Positions 10,257 through 20,698 of a stretch of 64,000 bases of DNA are shown in pieces. The translations under genes and the position numbers were made by a program. The stretch's first letter is position 1, and the number at the start of each line of letters is the position of its first letter. Source of the DNA: Eledone cirrhosa (Eukaryota; Mollusca; Cephalopoda; Octopoda; Eledonidae); NCBI GenBank assembly GCA_964016885.1, contig OZ024742.1, forward strand, positions 361,339,573-361,403,572, given 5' to 3'. Below the pieces are notes generated by a model. The model had not been told where the DNA came from, did not search any database, and saw nothing but the letters and a program-made list of their open reading frames with translations.

Positions 10257-10395
10257 GCATCAAAGGTTCAGTTTTAGAATGCTCACCTGCTATGCAGGCT
10301 GCCTGGGTTCAATTACTGGCCAATCTACATAAAGTATTTATTTTAATGGTGGTACCCCAGCATGGTTTCAGCAATACAATAACAGTAATATAAAC
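10257..10395 (+). mobile_element. tRNA-Gly-like SINE, degenerate
   Basis: From 10257 the sequence follows a eukaryotic tRNA-Gly almost base for base in order: acceptor 'gcatcaa', D-arm 'gttcagttttagaat' (box A), anticodon-arm region 'ctcacctgctatgcagg', T-arm 'ctgggttcaattactgg' (box B). The anticodon position reads GCT rather than GCC, and the acceptor and anticodon stems no longer pair well, so it is not a working tRNA. Downstream, 'ggtaccccagcatgg' (10353-10367) is a body block I associate with cephalopod tRNA-derived SINEs. Best read as an old SINE copy rather than a tRNA gene. Confidence 0.7.
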
Positions 10396-10531
10396 AGCAT
10401 TGTATTATAGAATCAGGGGGCATTTCAGGTGGGTTATCAAAAATGCTAACCAGACTTCATCATAGATATTACAGTCACTAGCAAAACCTCCCTTTTAAGA
10501 GTATCTTTAGGACTACATTATAAAGAAGCTT

Positions 10532-10888
10532 AATGTTTTCCAACAAAGATGCTTAAGGAAAATCCTGAAACTCCCTTATCTAGACTGGCTAACTAATTTG
10601 GAGGTGCTGAAGAGAAGTAAACAGAGGCTACTGACTGACACCATCACTGAAAGGTACCTGAAACTAGCTGGACACCTTCTGCACAAGTTTGAGTACTGGA
10701 ACCCTTCTGTAGCTGTGAGATGGATCCCAGTCTTTGGCAAGCAGAAAAGGGATACCCAAGTAAACCTGGTGCTCAACTTTCAAAGACGATCTCCAGAGTA
10801 TTGGACTGAACTGGGAAACTATGCAAGATGCCACTGTTGATCATGTAAATTGGAGAAGAATCATTGCCCAATATGCTCACAAGGCATA
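10532..10888 (+). pseudogene. Non-LTR retrotransposon C-terminal fragment, frameshifted
   Basis: From 10532 the plus strand reads 'NVFQQRCLRKILKLPYLDWL', then 'TNLEVLKRSKQ..L.DTI.ERYLKLAGHLL', a typical linker after the reverse transcriptase domain (FQ.RCLR.IL ... N.EVL.R ... I.ER.L..AGH). The frame closes at 10838-10840. After a one-frame shift it resumes as 'QDATVDHVNWRRIIAQYAHKA' before a stop at about 10886-10888, the expected W..A..A ending. It is a different LINE family from the one at 6690 and 16707. The frameshift and missing upstream domains mark it as dead. Confidence 0.8.
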
Positions 10889-11501
10889 GGGTGACCTAAG
10901 TCTAAGACTATGACTACATTAACCAATAAGACCTCTCCATATTTAAGATATAGTTCTATCTAGGATTTTCTTCTGGGCATTAACATAGAGAGGTTCAGGT
11001 TAAACATTAAATTCACCCACACAGTTATCTGAAGAAGAACAAAAGTGTGAAAGATGCAACCTCTCTTATTCAGACTAATATACAAAATAAATACCCAACT
11101 CCTATAAAAAATATTACAAAACAAAACCAGGTTTAGATATCAGCTCTACACTTACGTTAAAATAAACTAAAATACTGCTCACCTGAAACAAAGTATTTTT
11201 GAAGCATTTTATGGTGTAACCCTAACTTTTATAATGTACAATATAGATTGATGACATAGACAACAGCTGGAATGGTATCAGTTATATTTATTACCAACTT
11301 AATGTCTGAATTAACATGTCCATTATGCAATTTAAGGGTGTAATCAAACATCAGAGTATTTTTGATTGGTAAATTGTATCTTTCATAACTAATATAAATT
11401 GAGTTGCGAAATTATGAGAAAAAATAGAGAAGCTCAAATACACGCAACTAATACTTTTTTCATATTTTGATCACAATCTTCAGTATTAGGATTATGGATA
11501 T
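10889..11501. other. AT-rich stretch, nothing recognised
   Basis: No gene or repeat was recognised. Confidence 0.5.
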
Positions 11502-11845
11502 ATCATCATCATTATCGTTTAACATCCATTTTCCATGCTAGCATGGGTTAGATGAGTTGCCTCATTGTGAAACAATTTGGGTATGACAACCATATTTTTC
11601 TCATACAGAACAGGCTTTGGCTTGGTTTCTATGACAGGATGCCCTTCCTAATACTAACCACATTTACAGTGGATGCTAGATGCTTTTTGTCATGACACCC
11701 ACACAACCACTTTACATTGTGGGCTTGAGGCTTTTTGTCATGTCCCCATCATGACTATTTTATAGAATGGACTGGATACTTGTTGTTGTGACACCTACAC
11801 AAACATTTTACTGTGTAAGCTAGGTGCTTTTGTAATGTCACCATT
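11502..11845 (+). repeat. Cephalopod 'catgctagcatggg' repeat, copy 2, with internal units of about 60 bp
   Basis: Begins with (atc)n, 'gtttaacatccattttcc' and 'atgctagcatgggttag', then 'ggatgcccttcctaatacta'. About three imperfect tandem units of roughly 60-65 bp follow, each with 'ttta.a.tg..gc..g.tgctttttgtcatg.cacc'. The same tandem unit makes up the repeat at 15185-15380. Its opening block recurs inverted at 12030-12070, so the pair brackets the reverse-transcriptase scrap between them. Confidence 0.75.
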
Positions 11846-12058
11846 GTGTATATGTTATATAAATTGTGTGCTGATGACCTGGTTCGTGTAGCTGATGTTC
11901 TGGCAGAGCTAGAGAAGAAATCCTTATTGTGTAAACAAATGTTAGAATTTAAATGTCTTAGTGTATACTTAACAAAGACCAAGTCATTCATAAGGAGATG
12001 GCAGAACACTGGTTCCATGAAACCTCTGATAGCATGGAAAATGGACGTTAAACGGTGA
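11846..12058 (+). pseudogene. Reverse transcriptase fragment with the (Y/C)ADD box, fused to an inverted repeat end
   Basis: The open frame reads 'LCADDLVRVADVLAELEKK', then 'LLCKQMLEFKCLSVYLTKTK'. In LINE reverse transcriptases the catalytic box is YADD followed by 'L(V/I)..A....EL...L..W...LE..GL.VN..KTK'; here the first Tyr is Cys. Only about 45 residues of the domain remain. The last codons lie in 'agcatggaaaatggacgtta' (12030 onward), which is the reverse complement of the opening block at 11514-11546 and leads into (GAT)n. The fragment is therefore the 3' end of a retroelement trimmed to its tail, and it is not functional. Confidence 0.7.
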
Positions 12059-12067
12059 TGATGATGA

Positions 12068-12118
<51 letters not shown>

Positions 12119-12128
12119 TATATATATG
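12056..12128 (+). repeat. (GAT)n followed by (TA)n microsatellite
   Basis: About five GAT units followed by a TA run of roughly 55 bp. This is the typical short-repeat tail of the preceding retroelement, later expanded. Confidence 0.95.
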
Positions 12129-12404
12129 ATGATATTCCCATTACTTTTTCATTGAACATAGTTTATATGAATAATGTGTTTGCATATATGAGAGGAGAAA
12201 GTGGGGAGTGGCAAGGAGAAAGTAAAAGAAACCATATTTCAGTTTTAACACGATTAGTATGACTTTTCTTTATTTCTTTATTAGACGTTTTATGTTCTTT
12301 TTAAAATATATTTTCTAGGTCTATTATTGTCTTAAGACATTCTTGGATGAAATGATTCTATTGGAGTCTAGGGCCAGCTGCTCAAGATAAATCCTGATTG
12401 AGTA

Positions 12405-12583
12405 AATTGGCAGAATCATTAGAATGTCAGATAGAATGCTTTACGGTATTCATTCCTGCTCTGAGTTCAAATCCCACCGAGGTCAACTCTGCCTTTCATC
12501 CGTTCGAGGTCAATAAAATAAAGTACCAGTATTTCCTAGGATAATTACTGGCCTTGTGCCAAAAGTAGAAACAATTATTATCA
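12405..12583 (+). mobile_element. tRNA-derived SINE, sense copy
   Basis: The tRNA-like head is 'ttggcagaatcattagaatg' (box A region) and 'gagttcaaatcccaccga' (box B region). The body follows: 'caataaaataaagtaccagt' and 'ggccttgtgccaaaagtag', ending in 'aaacaattattatcaaa'. It matches 691-888 in reverse orientation along its whole length. An unrelated open frame (12556-12978) begins inside its tail and is not credible as a gene. Confidence 0.85.
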
Positions 12584-13984
12584 AACGAATTCAAGGCTTG
12601 ATTATATTATTGTTTAGTATAACTACAGTAATCACTTTGACCATGTTTGAAGGTAGCATGCTGTCTAGCGGGGGAAATGTGGCTGCTACTTCTAGCAAAT
12701 CAACCAATTATATTGAAGCTTTCTTATTTGCACATAACAGTCATAGTAATGTGTACTCTATTAAATTGCTAAATACATGCATTACATCTGATACAACAGT
12801 TAGAATTAAAAATAAAGGCACTGAATACATGTGTGAGAGTATCCTCCACTACCAACTAACTTACCCTCTGCCTCTCAGCCAACAGGATGGAGAATGGAAG
12901 ATGGCAAGGGAGACACACCAAAACAGTCACTGCACCTTGAGGAGCTCACACCTGTGGTGGCCATCTTCAGTCCGATAGCAATTAATAGGGATGTGGTCCA
13001 GGCGCCATAAACACTGGAAGTCTCCACTTCTACTTGCTCTACCACACACCTATCCGAGAATGGCCGATATTCTTGCTGTCATTGAATTGTAAGCAAGAAT
13101 CATGGAAACACTTGTACTTGTTTCTAAATTCATTATCACTGAATTTTATATTTCCAAACCTTTGATGACATATTTCAATAATTAGGAAATGGTTTTCATA
13201 TAGAGTTTGCTACTAGTTTATTACTTAAATGTGCCATTTATATGTTGACTGTTGCATTACATTTTACTGTTATTATAACTTCTATAAAACTGATTGAACA
13301 GAACATGTGCACAGCAAATTATGATATAGAAAATCTATATGTGGGAGTTCTACCTATAATAGAAAATATCAAAATATTCTAAGTAACAAATATCCATTAA
13401 ATAATATCCCTACAGCAACTCATAATGAAGAGATATCGTTTTTGCAGAATAATACCAAAATATAGACCCACAATTTTCATTAGGTTGAAAGATACAATCT
13501 TTATTATGGTAGAGATACATAAGATTTGAATAATAGCTCTATTGCCTGTTTAAACATTTAATGCAGCTTAGACAATAATTCAGGAAATTCAAAAACCCAA
13601 CTTTTAGATATAAATGTTGGAATAAGAAAACTAAATAAATATATCATATCAGTTTATATTATAAAGACCAATATATGCCCATGTATATAAATGGAATATA
13701 AGGTAGAAAATCTTTACTCGAGGGACGAAACTCTAATGCAAATAAGAAAATAAATATACTACTAAATACTGGATATTGGTATAAATTAGTAAATCAAATT
13801 ATATCATATGAGATAAATCTCATAGAATAAACACCACATACACAACTATACAATATATACTAGGAATAAAATACCTCCTGGTCAGAAAATAGTGTACACT
13901 ATAAAAAAATAAATTAATCATTTTGTGACCATATGTTTCATGAAATACATTATTTTAATCATAAAACGAAACATATTGAGGGGT
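12584..13984. other. No recognised gene
   Basis: 12590-13080 is less AT-rich and holds an open frame to 12978 that I do not recognise. 13080-13980 is strongly AT-rich with many stops. No RNA or repeat family was identified. Confidence 0.45.
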
Positions 13985-14125
13985 TTCCCCCTCCCTTTCT
14001 TCTGTGGCACCAGAGTCCTTGCTTTTCCCCTCCTTTTTCTTTCATCTATAGCTTTCATTGTCCTTTACTCTAGTTTCCCATACAACCAGATCTGTCCTTC
14101 CTTACCCCCTCTAAAAAATGTTATT
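13985..14125 (+). repeat. Pyrimidine-rich dispersed repeat, copy 2 of 3
   Basis: Shares 'agagtccttgcttttcccc', 'ctatagctttcattgtcc' and 'accagatctgtccttcc' in order with 3000-3170. Confidence 0.7.
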
Positions 14126-14246
14126 AAATTATGAAGCATCTTAACATAAGGTTCTCATACAAAACTGTGTTGGAAGATTTAGATTTAAATAAAAAAAAGC
14201 TTTCAAACAGGTGGTTTTTGTTTCATAAAACCAGGGCCAGTAGGGA

Positions 14247-14372
14247 ATTGGTAGACTCCGTAGAGCATCAGAATGTATTCCAGCTTGAAATTTGAATTTA
14301 AAACCTGACAAGTTCAACTTTGCCTTTCAGCCTCCCAGGATCAATAAATATACTACCAGTCTAATAATAGCA
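14247..14372 (+). mobile_element. Highly degenerate tRNA-derived SINE
   Basis: Contains 'gaattggtagactccgtaga' (box A-like), 'aagttcaactttgcctttca' and 'gatcaataaatatactacca', matching the order seen in the copy at 12405-12583 with many changes and a shortened tail. Confidence 0.6.
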
Positions 14373-14420
14373 GGTCAGGTTGGTATGAAAAGTGTTGAAT
14401 AATACAAAACATGTAATATT

Positions 14421-14453
14421 GGCATCCAACCCTCTATCAATACTGCCAATCCA
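14421..14453 (-). mobile_element. SINE head fragment, antisense
   Basis: 'ggcatccaaccctctatcaa' followed by 'tactgccaatcca' matches 846-878, the antisense tRNA-like head of the SINE at 691-888. Only this part remains. Confidence 0.6.
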
Positions 14454-15184
14454 CCGCCCTATTGCTATTTTAAATAATAATAATGAAAATATTGTGTACA
14501 GTGCTCAGGTGCACTACAACTCATCAAAGGTGCATGTATGGTACATAGAATTAAGTTCAAATGTCATGAAATTGAACCGTGTATGAGTCATGATATACAC
14601 ACAGACATGTGTGTGCGTGTGTATGGAGGGGGAATATCAGATGTAGTGTTGGCGAATTTCGGGAAGCATGGAAGTTTTGAAGGATGCTGTGTCCTGACAG
14701 CTAACAACTGATGCAGGTAGTTTGTTTTATGCTTTAGCAACTCTGAGCGTGAATTCATGCTTCCGAAAGTAATGAGACATGTACTGTTTTCTGATTTTGT
14801 AAGAATGCCCATGGGTATTAGACATATGGAATTCAAAATGGTGCTCAGGTTTGTTGTTGGAAATATGGTTAATAATCTTGTGGGTACCAAGTCAATTGCC
14901 AGAAGATACAATGGATATGAAATTAAGGCAGCAAAACTGAATTAGCAAGAACATAAATTCAAACTATGCCATAACAATGTCCCCAAAGCTCTGTTCACAA
15001 TTTTATTTTTACTTTCTCAAAACTGCAAAAAGAGAGTATATAAAAAATACTTCACCTTATTTAGTAATAGTCAGAAGAATAACATTCTTTTGTAATATAT
15101 GGACCCATATCTTCTTATATAGTCATAGAGGTGCCATAACGACATAGAAGATACCTTGATCCTTTTAAACTTGGCAGAGCCCTT
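14454..15184. other. Unassigned; overlapping open frames at 14588-14945 not credited
   Basis: Open frames exist on both strands (minus 14588-14911, plus 14757-14945). Neither shows a domain I recognise. The sequence has the look of an old repeat, but I found no second copy in the window. Confidence 0.35.
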
Positions 15185-15380
15185 CCCCTCCCCATCCTTT
15201 CATATAAACGAGGAAATGACTCCAGGTGCCATTTCTCATGGCACCATAACAACCCATTTACAGTGTGGACAGGTGCAATTTATCATGATACTGTAACAAC
15301 CCCTTTACAGTGTGGACCAGGTGCCTTTTATCATGGCACTGTAACAACGCCTTTACAGTGTGGGCTGGGTGCTTTTTTAT
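15185..15380 (+). repeat. Tandem repeat of about 60 bp, related to 11502-11845
   Basis: Three to four units built on 'ggtgc.(a/t)tttatcatgg.ac', 'tgtaacaac', 'cctttacagtgtgg'. The final 'gtgtgggctgggtgcttttt' matches 'ttgtgggcttgaggcttttt' in the element at 11502, so this is a separate copy of its internal tandem part. Confidence 0.75.
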
Positions 15381-16329
15381 ATAACTAAAACCAGGAAAAA
15401 TATATTATATGAATTCATTGAAGATCATTTCTGTAATTTTTTCTTATATTTAAAAGGATTTATTTACACAAATCTAAAAACTTGACAAAATAACACAAAA
15501 TCGTTACAATATTTCATTTAAATAAATGAAAAAAAAGAGATTTGTTATACTCGAAAACAAAATCATATCAGTATGAATTATACTTGTGTGATTTGTTAAT
15601 TCAATTTATATACTTTTCCTATACCATTCAATAAAATTGTTTTATTACATTGTAAAAAGACTCTCATTTAATATATTTCAGTTACCTAATCTAATTATTT
15701 TGTTGATTTCTATAGATCACAGTTAAACTACCATGTCTAATCTACCATATGACTTTCATAATTTAATATCATTCAAAATTTAATAAATATCTATCATCAT
15801 TAATACAATATCTCAGCTACTGCACTCATTTATGTTAACATCCAAATCTACTTCACATAAATATAACATAGATATATATAATTGCTTTTACAGTTGTTCC
15901 ATTTAATCAATATGTAACTATCGTTATAATGTAAAATTTTCAAAATAATCATTTGATATTTTTCAAAACAAAAGCGAATCAAAAGATGTGAAAATAAATA
16001 CTTCAAAGTAAGAACATAGAACAGACGACCAAATAAATTTAATAGTAATTTTAAACTGAAGATAATACAATCTGAAGGAGTTGTCTAAAATGTAATAATA
16101 GAATATATGCATAGATTTTCATTAATACTGTTTGGTTTCTTACTGGATTATGTAGATTAAAATATCCCCTGTTGTTATTAATTCTAGCTACTCCTATGAA
16201 AAACCCTCTGTATACTGCCCCAAAAATAACTTTATGGCTAGGTAGTATTTGCTTTCTAGGATGTGACAAGTAGTGGCATTTTCTCTAATAGCAACCTAGT
16301 GAATTTGCTAACAGACCCAGGTTTTGCCA
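15381..16329. other. AT-rich stretch, nothing recognised
   Basis: Strongly AT-rich with no gene or repeat recognised. Confidence 0.5.
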
Positions 16330-16585
16330 GTCAAGCTGAAGATTGCAAGCTGTTTAAGTATTAGTTGTTATCTGACAAGTTTTCTTGTTGAAGCTGAAGT
16401 AGTGGAAACTTCTGGTGTTCTTGGTCTACGTACCACCTCCTAATTCTCTGCTATCAAAGAGGTGTTGGTCACCTTCAGGAGTGAACCTTAAGAGTTGGAA
16501 TGACTATTTCAATACATCTCCCTCACTATCTTCTGGAATAATGCTTTCTCCATTCTGTCCACTGGGATCCTGAGATATCTTATGC
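16330..16585 (+). repeat. Dispersed repeat, copy 2 of 3
   Basis: Shares 'gtggaaacttctggtgttct', 'tctccctcactatcttctgg' and 'ccattctgtccactgg' in order with 23425-23690, and with the complement of 6990-7250. This copy has extra sequence in its middle. Confidence 0.7.
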
Positions 16586-16706
16586 CTGGGGTTCTTTGTG
16601 CTAGCAAATGTTCTCCTACACTGTCTGAACTTGTATCATTAGAGTAGGGATGATTGAGTTTACTTAATCAAATAAATCATTAATTTATATATATGCATGT
16701 ATAGAT

Positions 16707-17140
16707 GCACTATGCTGCATGGTAGTGAGACAGGGGTAGCAACTACAGAGGATATGCAATGGCTGGAGAGAAATTAAGCAAGTATGCTCCGTTGGATGTG
16801 CAATGTCAATGTGTGTGAACGACCAAGCATAGATGAGTTAAGAGAGAAACTGGGTTTAAGAGGAATAAGTTGTGGTGTGCAGGATAGAAGACTGAGATGG
16901 TATGGACATGTGATGTGCATGGAGGATGACTGCTGCATAAAGAAGTGCCAAGAAATCCCAGTAGAAGGAAGATGCAGTAGAGGAAGACCATGAAAAATAT
17001 GGGCAGAGGTGGTGAGAGCAAACCTCAGATCGCAGAAGCTTACGGAGGAGATGACGAAGGACCGTGACAAGTGGAGAGTGGCTGTGCTGAATAGGACCTG
17101 TCCCATCCTTGCAAGCAGGGAAAATGATGATGAGGATGTA
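16707..17140 (+). pseudogene. LINE C-terminal fragment with two in-frame stops
   Basis: In one frame the plus strand reads 'MLHGSETGVATTEDMQWLER', then TAA at 16775-16777, then 'ASMLRWMCNVNVCERPSIDE', 'LREKLGLRGI', 'RRLRWYGHVM', 'RCSRGRP', TGA at 16991-16993, then 'KIWAEVVRANLR', 'DKWRVAVLNRTCPILASREN' and a (GAT)n-like end. 'LYGSET(W)' followed by 'M..LRW.C' is the usual boundary between the LINE reverse transcriptase and its C-terminal tail. It is the longest copy of the family also seen at 1-150 and 6690-6958. The two stops make it non-functional. Confidence 0.85.
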
Positions 17141-18839
17141 TAATTTACTGTGTATCTTAGAATAAAAGGTGTCATTTCTACCACAAATCTTATTACCACA
17201 ATGACTACATTCCTTTTCATTATACTAATCAGTTCTTATATATAAATATAATGTGTGTAAGTCAAGCATGTTAAAGTTGGCTTCGCTTATTCTAATTCTC
17301 TACTATATATAATTCAGTGACAGCCATTATTGGCTGTGACATAATCAGGCAGTAAGAGTTGATGTAGAAACACAGGTAAACATGATGAATTAACAGGGTA
17401 GAACACATTACAGCACCAACAGCCAACACATACTCAAAATGTATATATATATATGTGAGAAGAAAAAATGAAAGTTACTTGTATTTTCAAAATGCAAAAC
17501 AAGTGAACATTTTCCAAAGTATTAGAACATTAATTAAAATAGTCTCTAATGAAATCAGGTGAATAGCCGGGTTTTTAAAGAATAAACTATCACATCATGT
17601 TGACCATAGTTATAGCCACACATCATTACCAGCTATCCTACAATTTCAACCTTATTAACCTTAATACCAATCTCTAATCTATCTATTAACAACATATTGT
17701 CACTTTTTAATAAACTACGAAGCCCCTATGTGGTCACTCATGATACAGCAAATTGACCCCAATTTATATGCTACTGTTCATAAAAAAAAGGATACAATGG
17801 CTATTGTGATCCTAGATATACAATATGTATAATCATGGCTGACATATTCTGTTTATATGACCCCAAATAGGATCTAAACAACTATATAGTCATGATTGAA
17901 ATGAATAGGAGTGATGAATGTATAAAAACTTTCATAAATTTATAGGACTCTCAAACGTGGAAATAGATGTAAAACAGCCAGCTACTATTGTAAATAGCAA
18001 AGAGTCAGGTTAAAATAAAACCTCTTATGAGTGGGAGAACGGTCAGGGGAGAGGGAGAGAATGAAAGAAACAGCGTGTAAAGCATATGATGAGAAATGAG
18101 AGAAGTATATAGAGAGAAGCGAGAAGAAAAGTGTGTAGGAGGACAATGAAGCAAATATTTGATACGGTGAAATACTAAAAGATAAATGAGTGGAGAAACG
18201 TTGAAGAATGTAAAATAAAGGAATAACGAATTATACAGTTGTAAGTCCCTCATCAGCTTCCTGCTAGCCAATGTGATTTCGTCAGGAAAAAGGGATAATA
18301 TAGTCATTTATTGATTGATATTTATTGATGTAGGTGTAGCAAAATGTATTGTGTGCTGAGTGAGTGTTGTTATTGACATTTGCTACTCTTATAAAACAAT
18401 AGAAAATGGTTTCTAAGTCCATAATACGTCAAGAAAACAATAGGGAAACATTTGCAAAAATGTTCATAAATTGATTTACAATTCAACAGGAAGATTTTAC
18501 AAAGAAATACTTTAGACTATGTATATAAATGTGATAGATATCTGATCTTTTGACTAAATGCTCATCTCCATTAACTTCACTAAAATCAGAACATTCATAT
18601 GATATACAATATATTCATATATTCTACATGTAAGAATATATAAATTATATCAGGAAAATAGCAACTAAAAAATCTTTTAAGCTGGAGTTTATTACAAAAG
18701 ACTTTTTCAAACAAACAACTTATTCAATTATACTAGCAGAACATTAAATCTGGAATAGTTTTTCCATAAATGGAAAGGGGTATATGATAAGCAGGTCAAA
18801 ACTTACAAATTTAGCTTATAAATTCTGCAAACTATTGAC
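17141..18839. other. No recognised gene
   Basis: AT-rich, with a purine-rich patch at about 18030-18150 that makes an open minus-strand frame (18005-18307) of low complexity. Nothing was recognised. Confidence 0.45.
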
Positions 18840-19025
18840 AATATTAACAGAATTGCTTGGTTCTTGTCTATGATTACCATAGTCAATTCAGTTGGTGAGT
18901 ATACTGGAGTAACAAGAAATGAAGTGATTTGCTCAAGAACACCACACGCAACCCAGCCTAGGAATTGAACCCATGACATTATGATCACAAGTCCAACACC
19001 CTTACTACTAGGCTACATGCCTCCA
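18840..19025 (-). mobile_element. tRNA-derived SINE of a second type, antisense
   Basis: The minus strand starts 'tggaggcatgtagcctagta' (box A-like, tagcctagtagtaag), with 'catgggttcaattccta' as box B. It continues 'cttgagcaaatcacttcatt' and 'gttactccagtatactcacc'. The 'ttgagcaa..cactt' block is a core shared by tRNA-derived SINEs of several animals (family knowledge). It differs from the SINE type at 691 and 12405. Confidence 0.75.
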
Positions 19026-19804
19026 CACAATATTCAGAGCTGGTTGAGAAAAATATCACAATTTCTTTTTTCATGAAAAGCGTTGGGTGTTTAAAAATAC
19101 AATAAGGATACAGTTTTGGGTTGGTGTGGCCACTATACACAGATTTATTCATGAAGATCTGAATTTGTGCAAAGTTTGTTCCCAAAGAGCTCAGTGGTGA
19201 ACAGAAGTAGAGACATATTGGTGACAGCAGGGAGATGGTTGATCTAATTTATAGCTTGGTCCCTTAGTAACATGGGCAACCAATAATGATAAGTATGTTT
19301 GTGTGTACATGTATGATTATAAGCATGGGCATACACACGTGTGTGAGTTGATAGTTAACAGCAATTGTAATGGATGTATGATAAGTTATCAGATAAAAAA
19401 AAATCACATTTCCTTAATATTTCTTCCTGTTTCATCATGAATTTAGTCCAGTGTTTATTTATAATGTTACATTACATTAAAATGAGTAGGTAATTTTTTT
19501 TAGAAAATATCAATCAATTATAATGGTACTATATCCCTCCAATACTAGGAATACTTAGTAAAAAATATACTTAGTTACATGTGCCTGCATAAGGTTTGTG
19601 TGATCCATAAAGGATCACAATTTTTATAGACAAATCATAGATAAAACAACAACAGTCAGTGATATTTTGAAATCTCCTGAGAAAATTGTATCAAACATTA
19701 CTTAAAGAAATCCAGTGTTATTCTCAGGCAAGAAATAGGGGATGGAGAAGAATGATTATCAAATCTTATTACCCAGCATTGCTTAACTTGTAGAGCAGAG
19801 AGTC
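19026..19804. other. AT-rich stretch, nothing recognised
   Basis: No gene or repeat family was recognised. Confidence 0.5.
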
Positions 19805-20075
19805 ACTCAAGGTAGAGCCACTTCTCTGAATTGAGAGATCACAGCTTCGATACTATGGGCATCAGGAAAGAATCACTGGACATATTGTATGGGCAAAACC
19901 AACAGGTAGGAGACCTAGGATAGACCCCGAGCAAGAAGGTTGGATAAAATCTATGAGCTTGGCTGGTCTCCCTTGGGGATCAGTTGGTGACAGTTGCTTC
20001 TGATAGGACTTGTTTGAAGGTGTGTTTAAGTACTCAGCCCCCTCGACGATTTCAGGAACAAGTGGATAAAGAAGA
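19805..20075 (+). pseudogene. Decayed retroelement tail, copy 2 of 2
   Basis: Aligns with 9937-10205 over the full length ('gatactatgggcat', 'gggcaaaaccaacaggtagg', 'agacctagg', 'aggttggataaaatc'). Translation gives pieces such as 'RLDKIYELGWSPLGISW' interrupted by stops and shifts. It keeps some sequence missing from the other copy around 19975-19995, so each fills gaps in the other. Confidence 0.65.
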
Positions 20076-20363
20076 GGAAAGCTAATGATTTTCTGTGTAG
20101 AACAATAATGACTTAGACTGCAACTGTATAACAGTAAATGTCTCTGAAACCACACCCTTCTATCTTAACTATGAAGATTACATTTAAGATAATGTAGCCC
20201 CACATAGCATAAAAAGGTGGAATGGTCCAGTGTTAAATAACTTTCTTCATACCACTATCAATGTTGATCTGGGACTGAAATATATTACAATTGCATTATT
20301 TATTAAAACAGAGTAATAAAGCCAAGGGTTGTATCTATTTTTCTAAATGGCCCTAGTATAACA

Positions 20364-20592
20364 TTAACCCTTTAACATTTACATTACTTTATATATACTA
20401 TTGTATTTTTGTGGTAAAGGCTTTACCCCACATAATTATCCCACATAATATTGAATCTATGAGATTTTGATATTATTTATTTTGAGAACAATAACCTAAC
20501 ATCAGTATGAACAGCTGGTAATGGCCAGTTTGAACAGAAAGAGGTGAGAGATCTCTGACCGGATACAGCTGGTTTAAATGCTAAAGGGTTAA
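20364..20592. mobile_element. piggyBac-like MITE flanked by TTAA
   Basis: TTAA at 20364-20367 is followed by 'ccctttaacattt' (20368-20380). The other end is 'aaatgctaaaggg' (20576-20588) followed by TTAA (20589-20592). The two 13-bp ends are inverted repeats with one mismatch. Insertion at TTAA with ends starting CCC is the hallmark of the piggyBac superfamily. The 221-bp interior encodes nothing, so it is a non-autonomous element. Superfamily assignment is by ends and target site only. Confidence 0.8.
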
Positions 20593-20614
20593 GGCAAATA
20601 TGTTCAAATAAGAA

Positions 20615-20698
20615 TTTTTTTTTTTTTTTATAATATACTGTAAACATTTTTAATGACTGAAGTGAGAGAAAAAAAAAAGAAAAAAAAAAAAGAAAAAA
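20615..20698. repeat. Poly-T run and A-rich low-complexity tract
   Basis: Fifteen T at 20615-20629, then an A-rich tract with a few G at about 20668-20698. The Phe-rich minus-strand open frames here are translations of these tracts. Confidence 0.9.

Noticed and set aside
10257..10329. Functional tRNA-Gly gene
   Set aside because: The acceptor and anticodon stems are broken, the anticodon position reads GCT, and a SINE body follows.
12556..12978. 140-codon plus-strand frame
   Set aside because: It begins inside the tail of the SINE at 12405-12583, and the rest shows no recognisable motif.
18005..18307. 100-codon minus-strand frame
   Set aside because: Produced by a purine-rich low-complexity patch on the plus strand.
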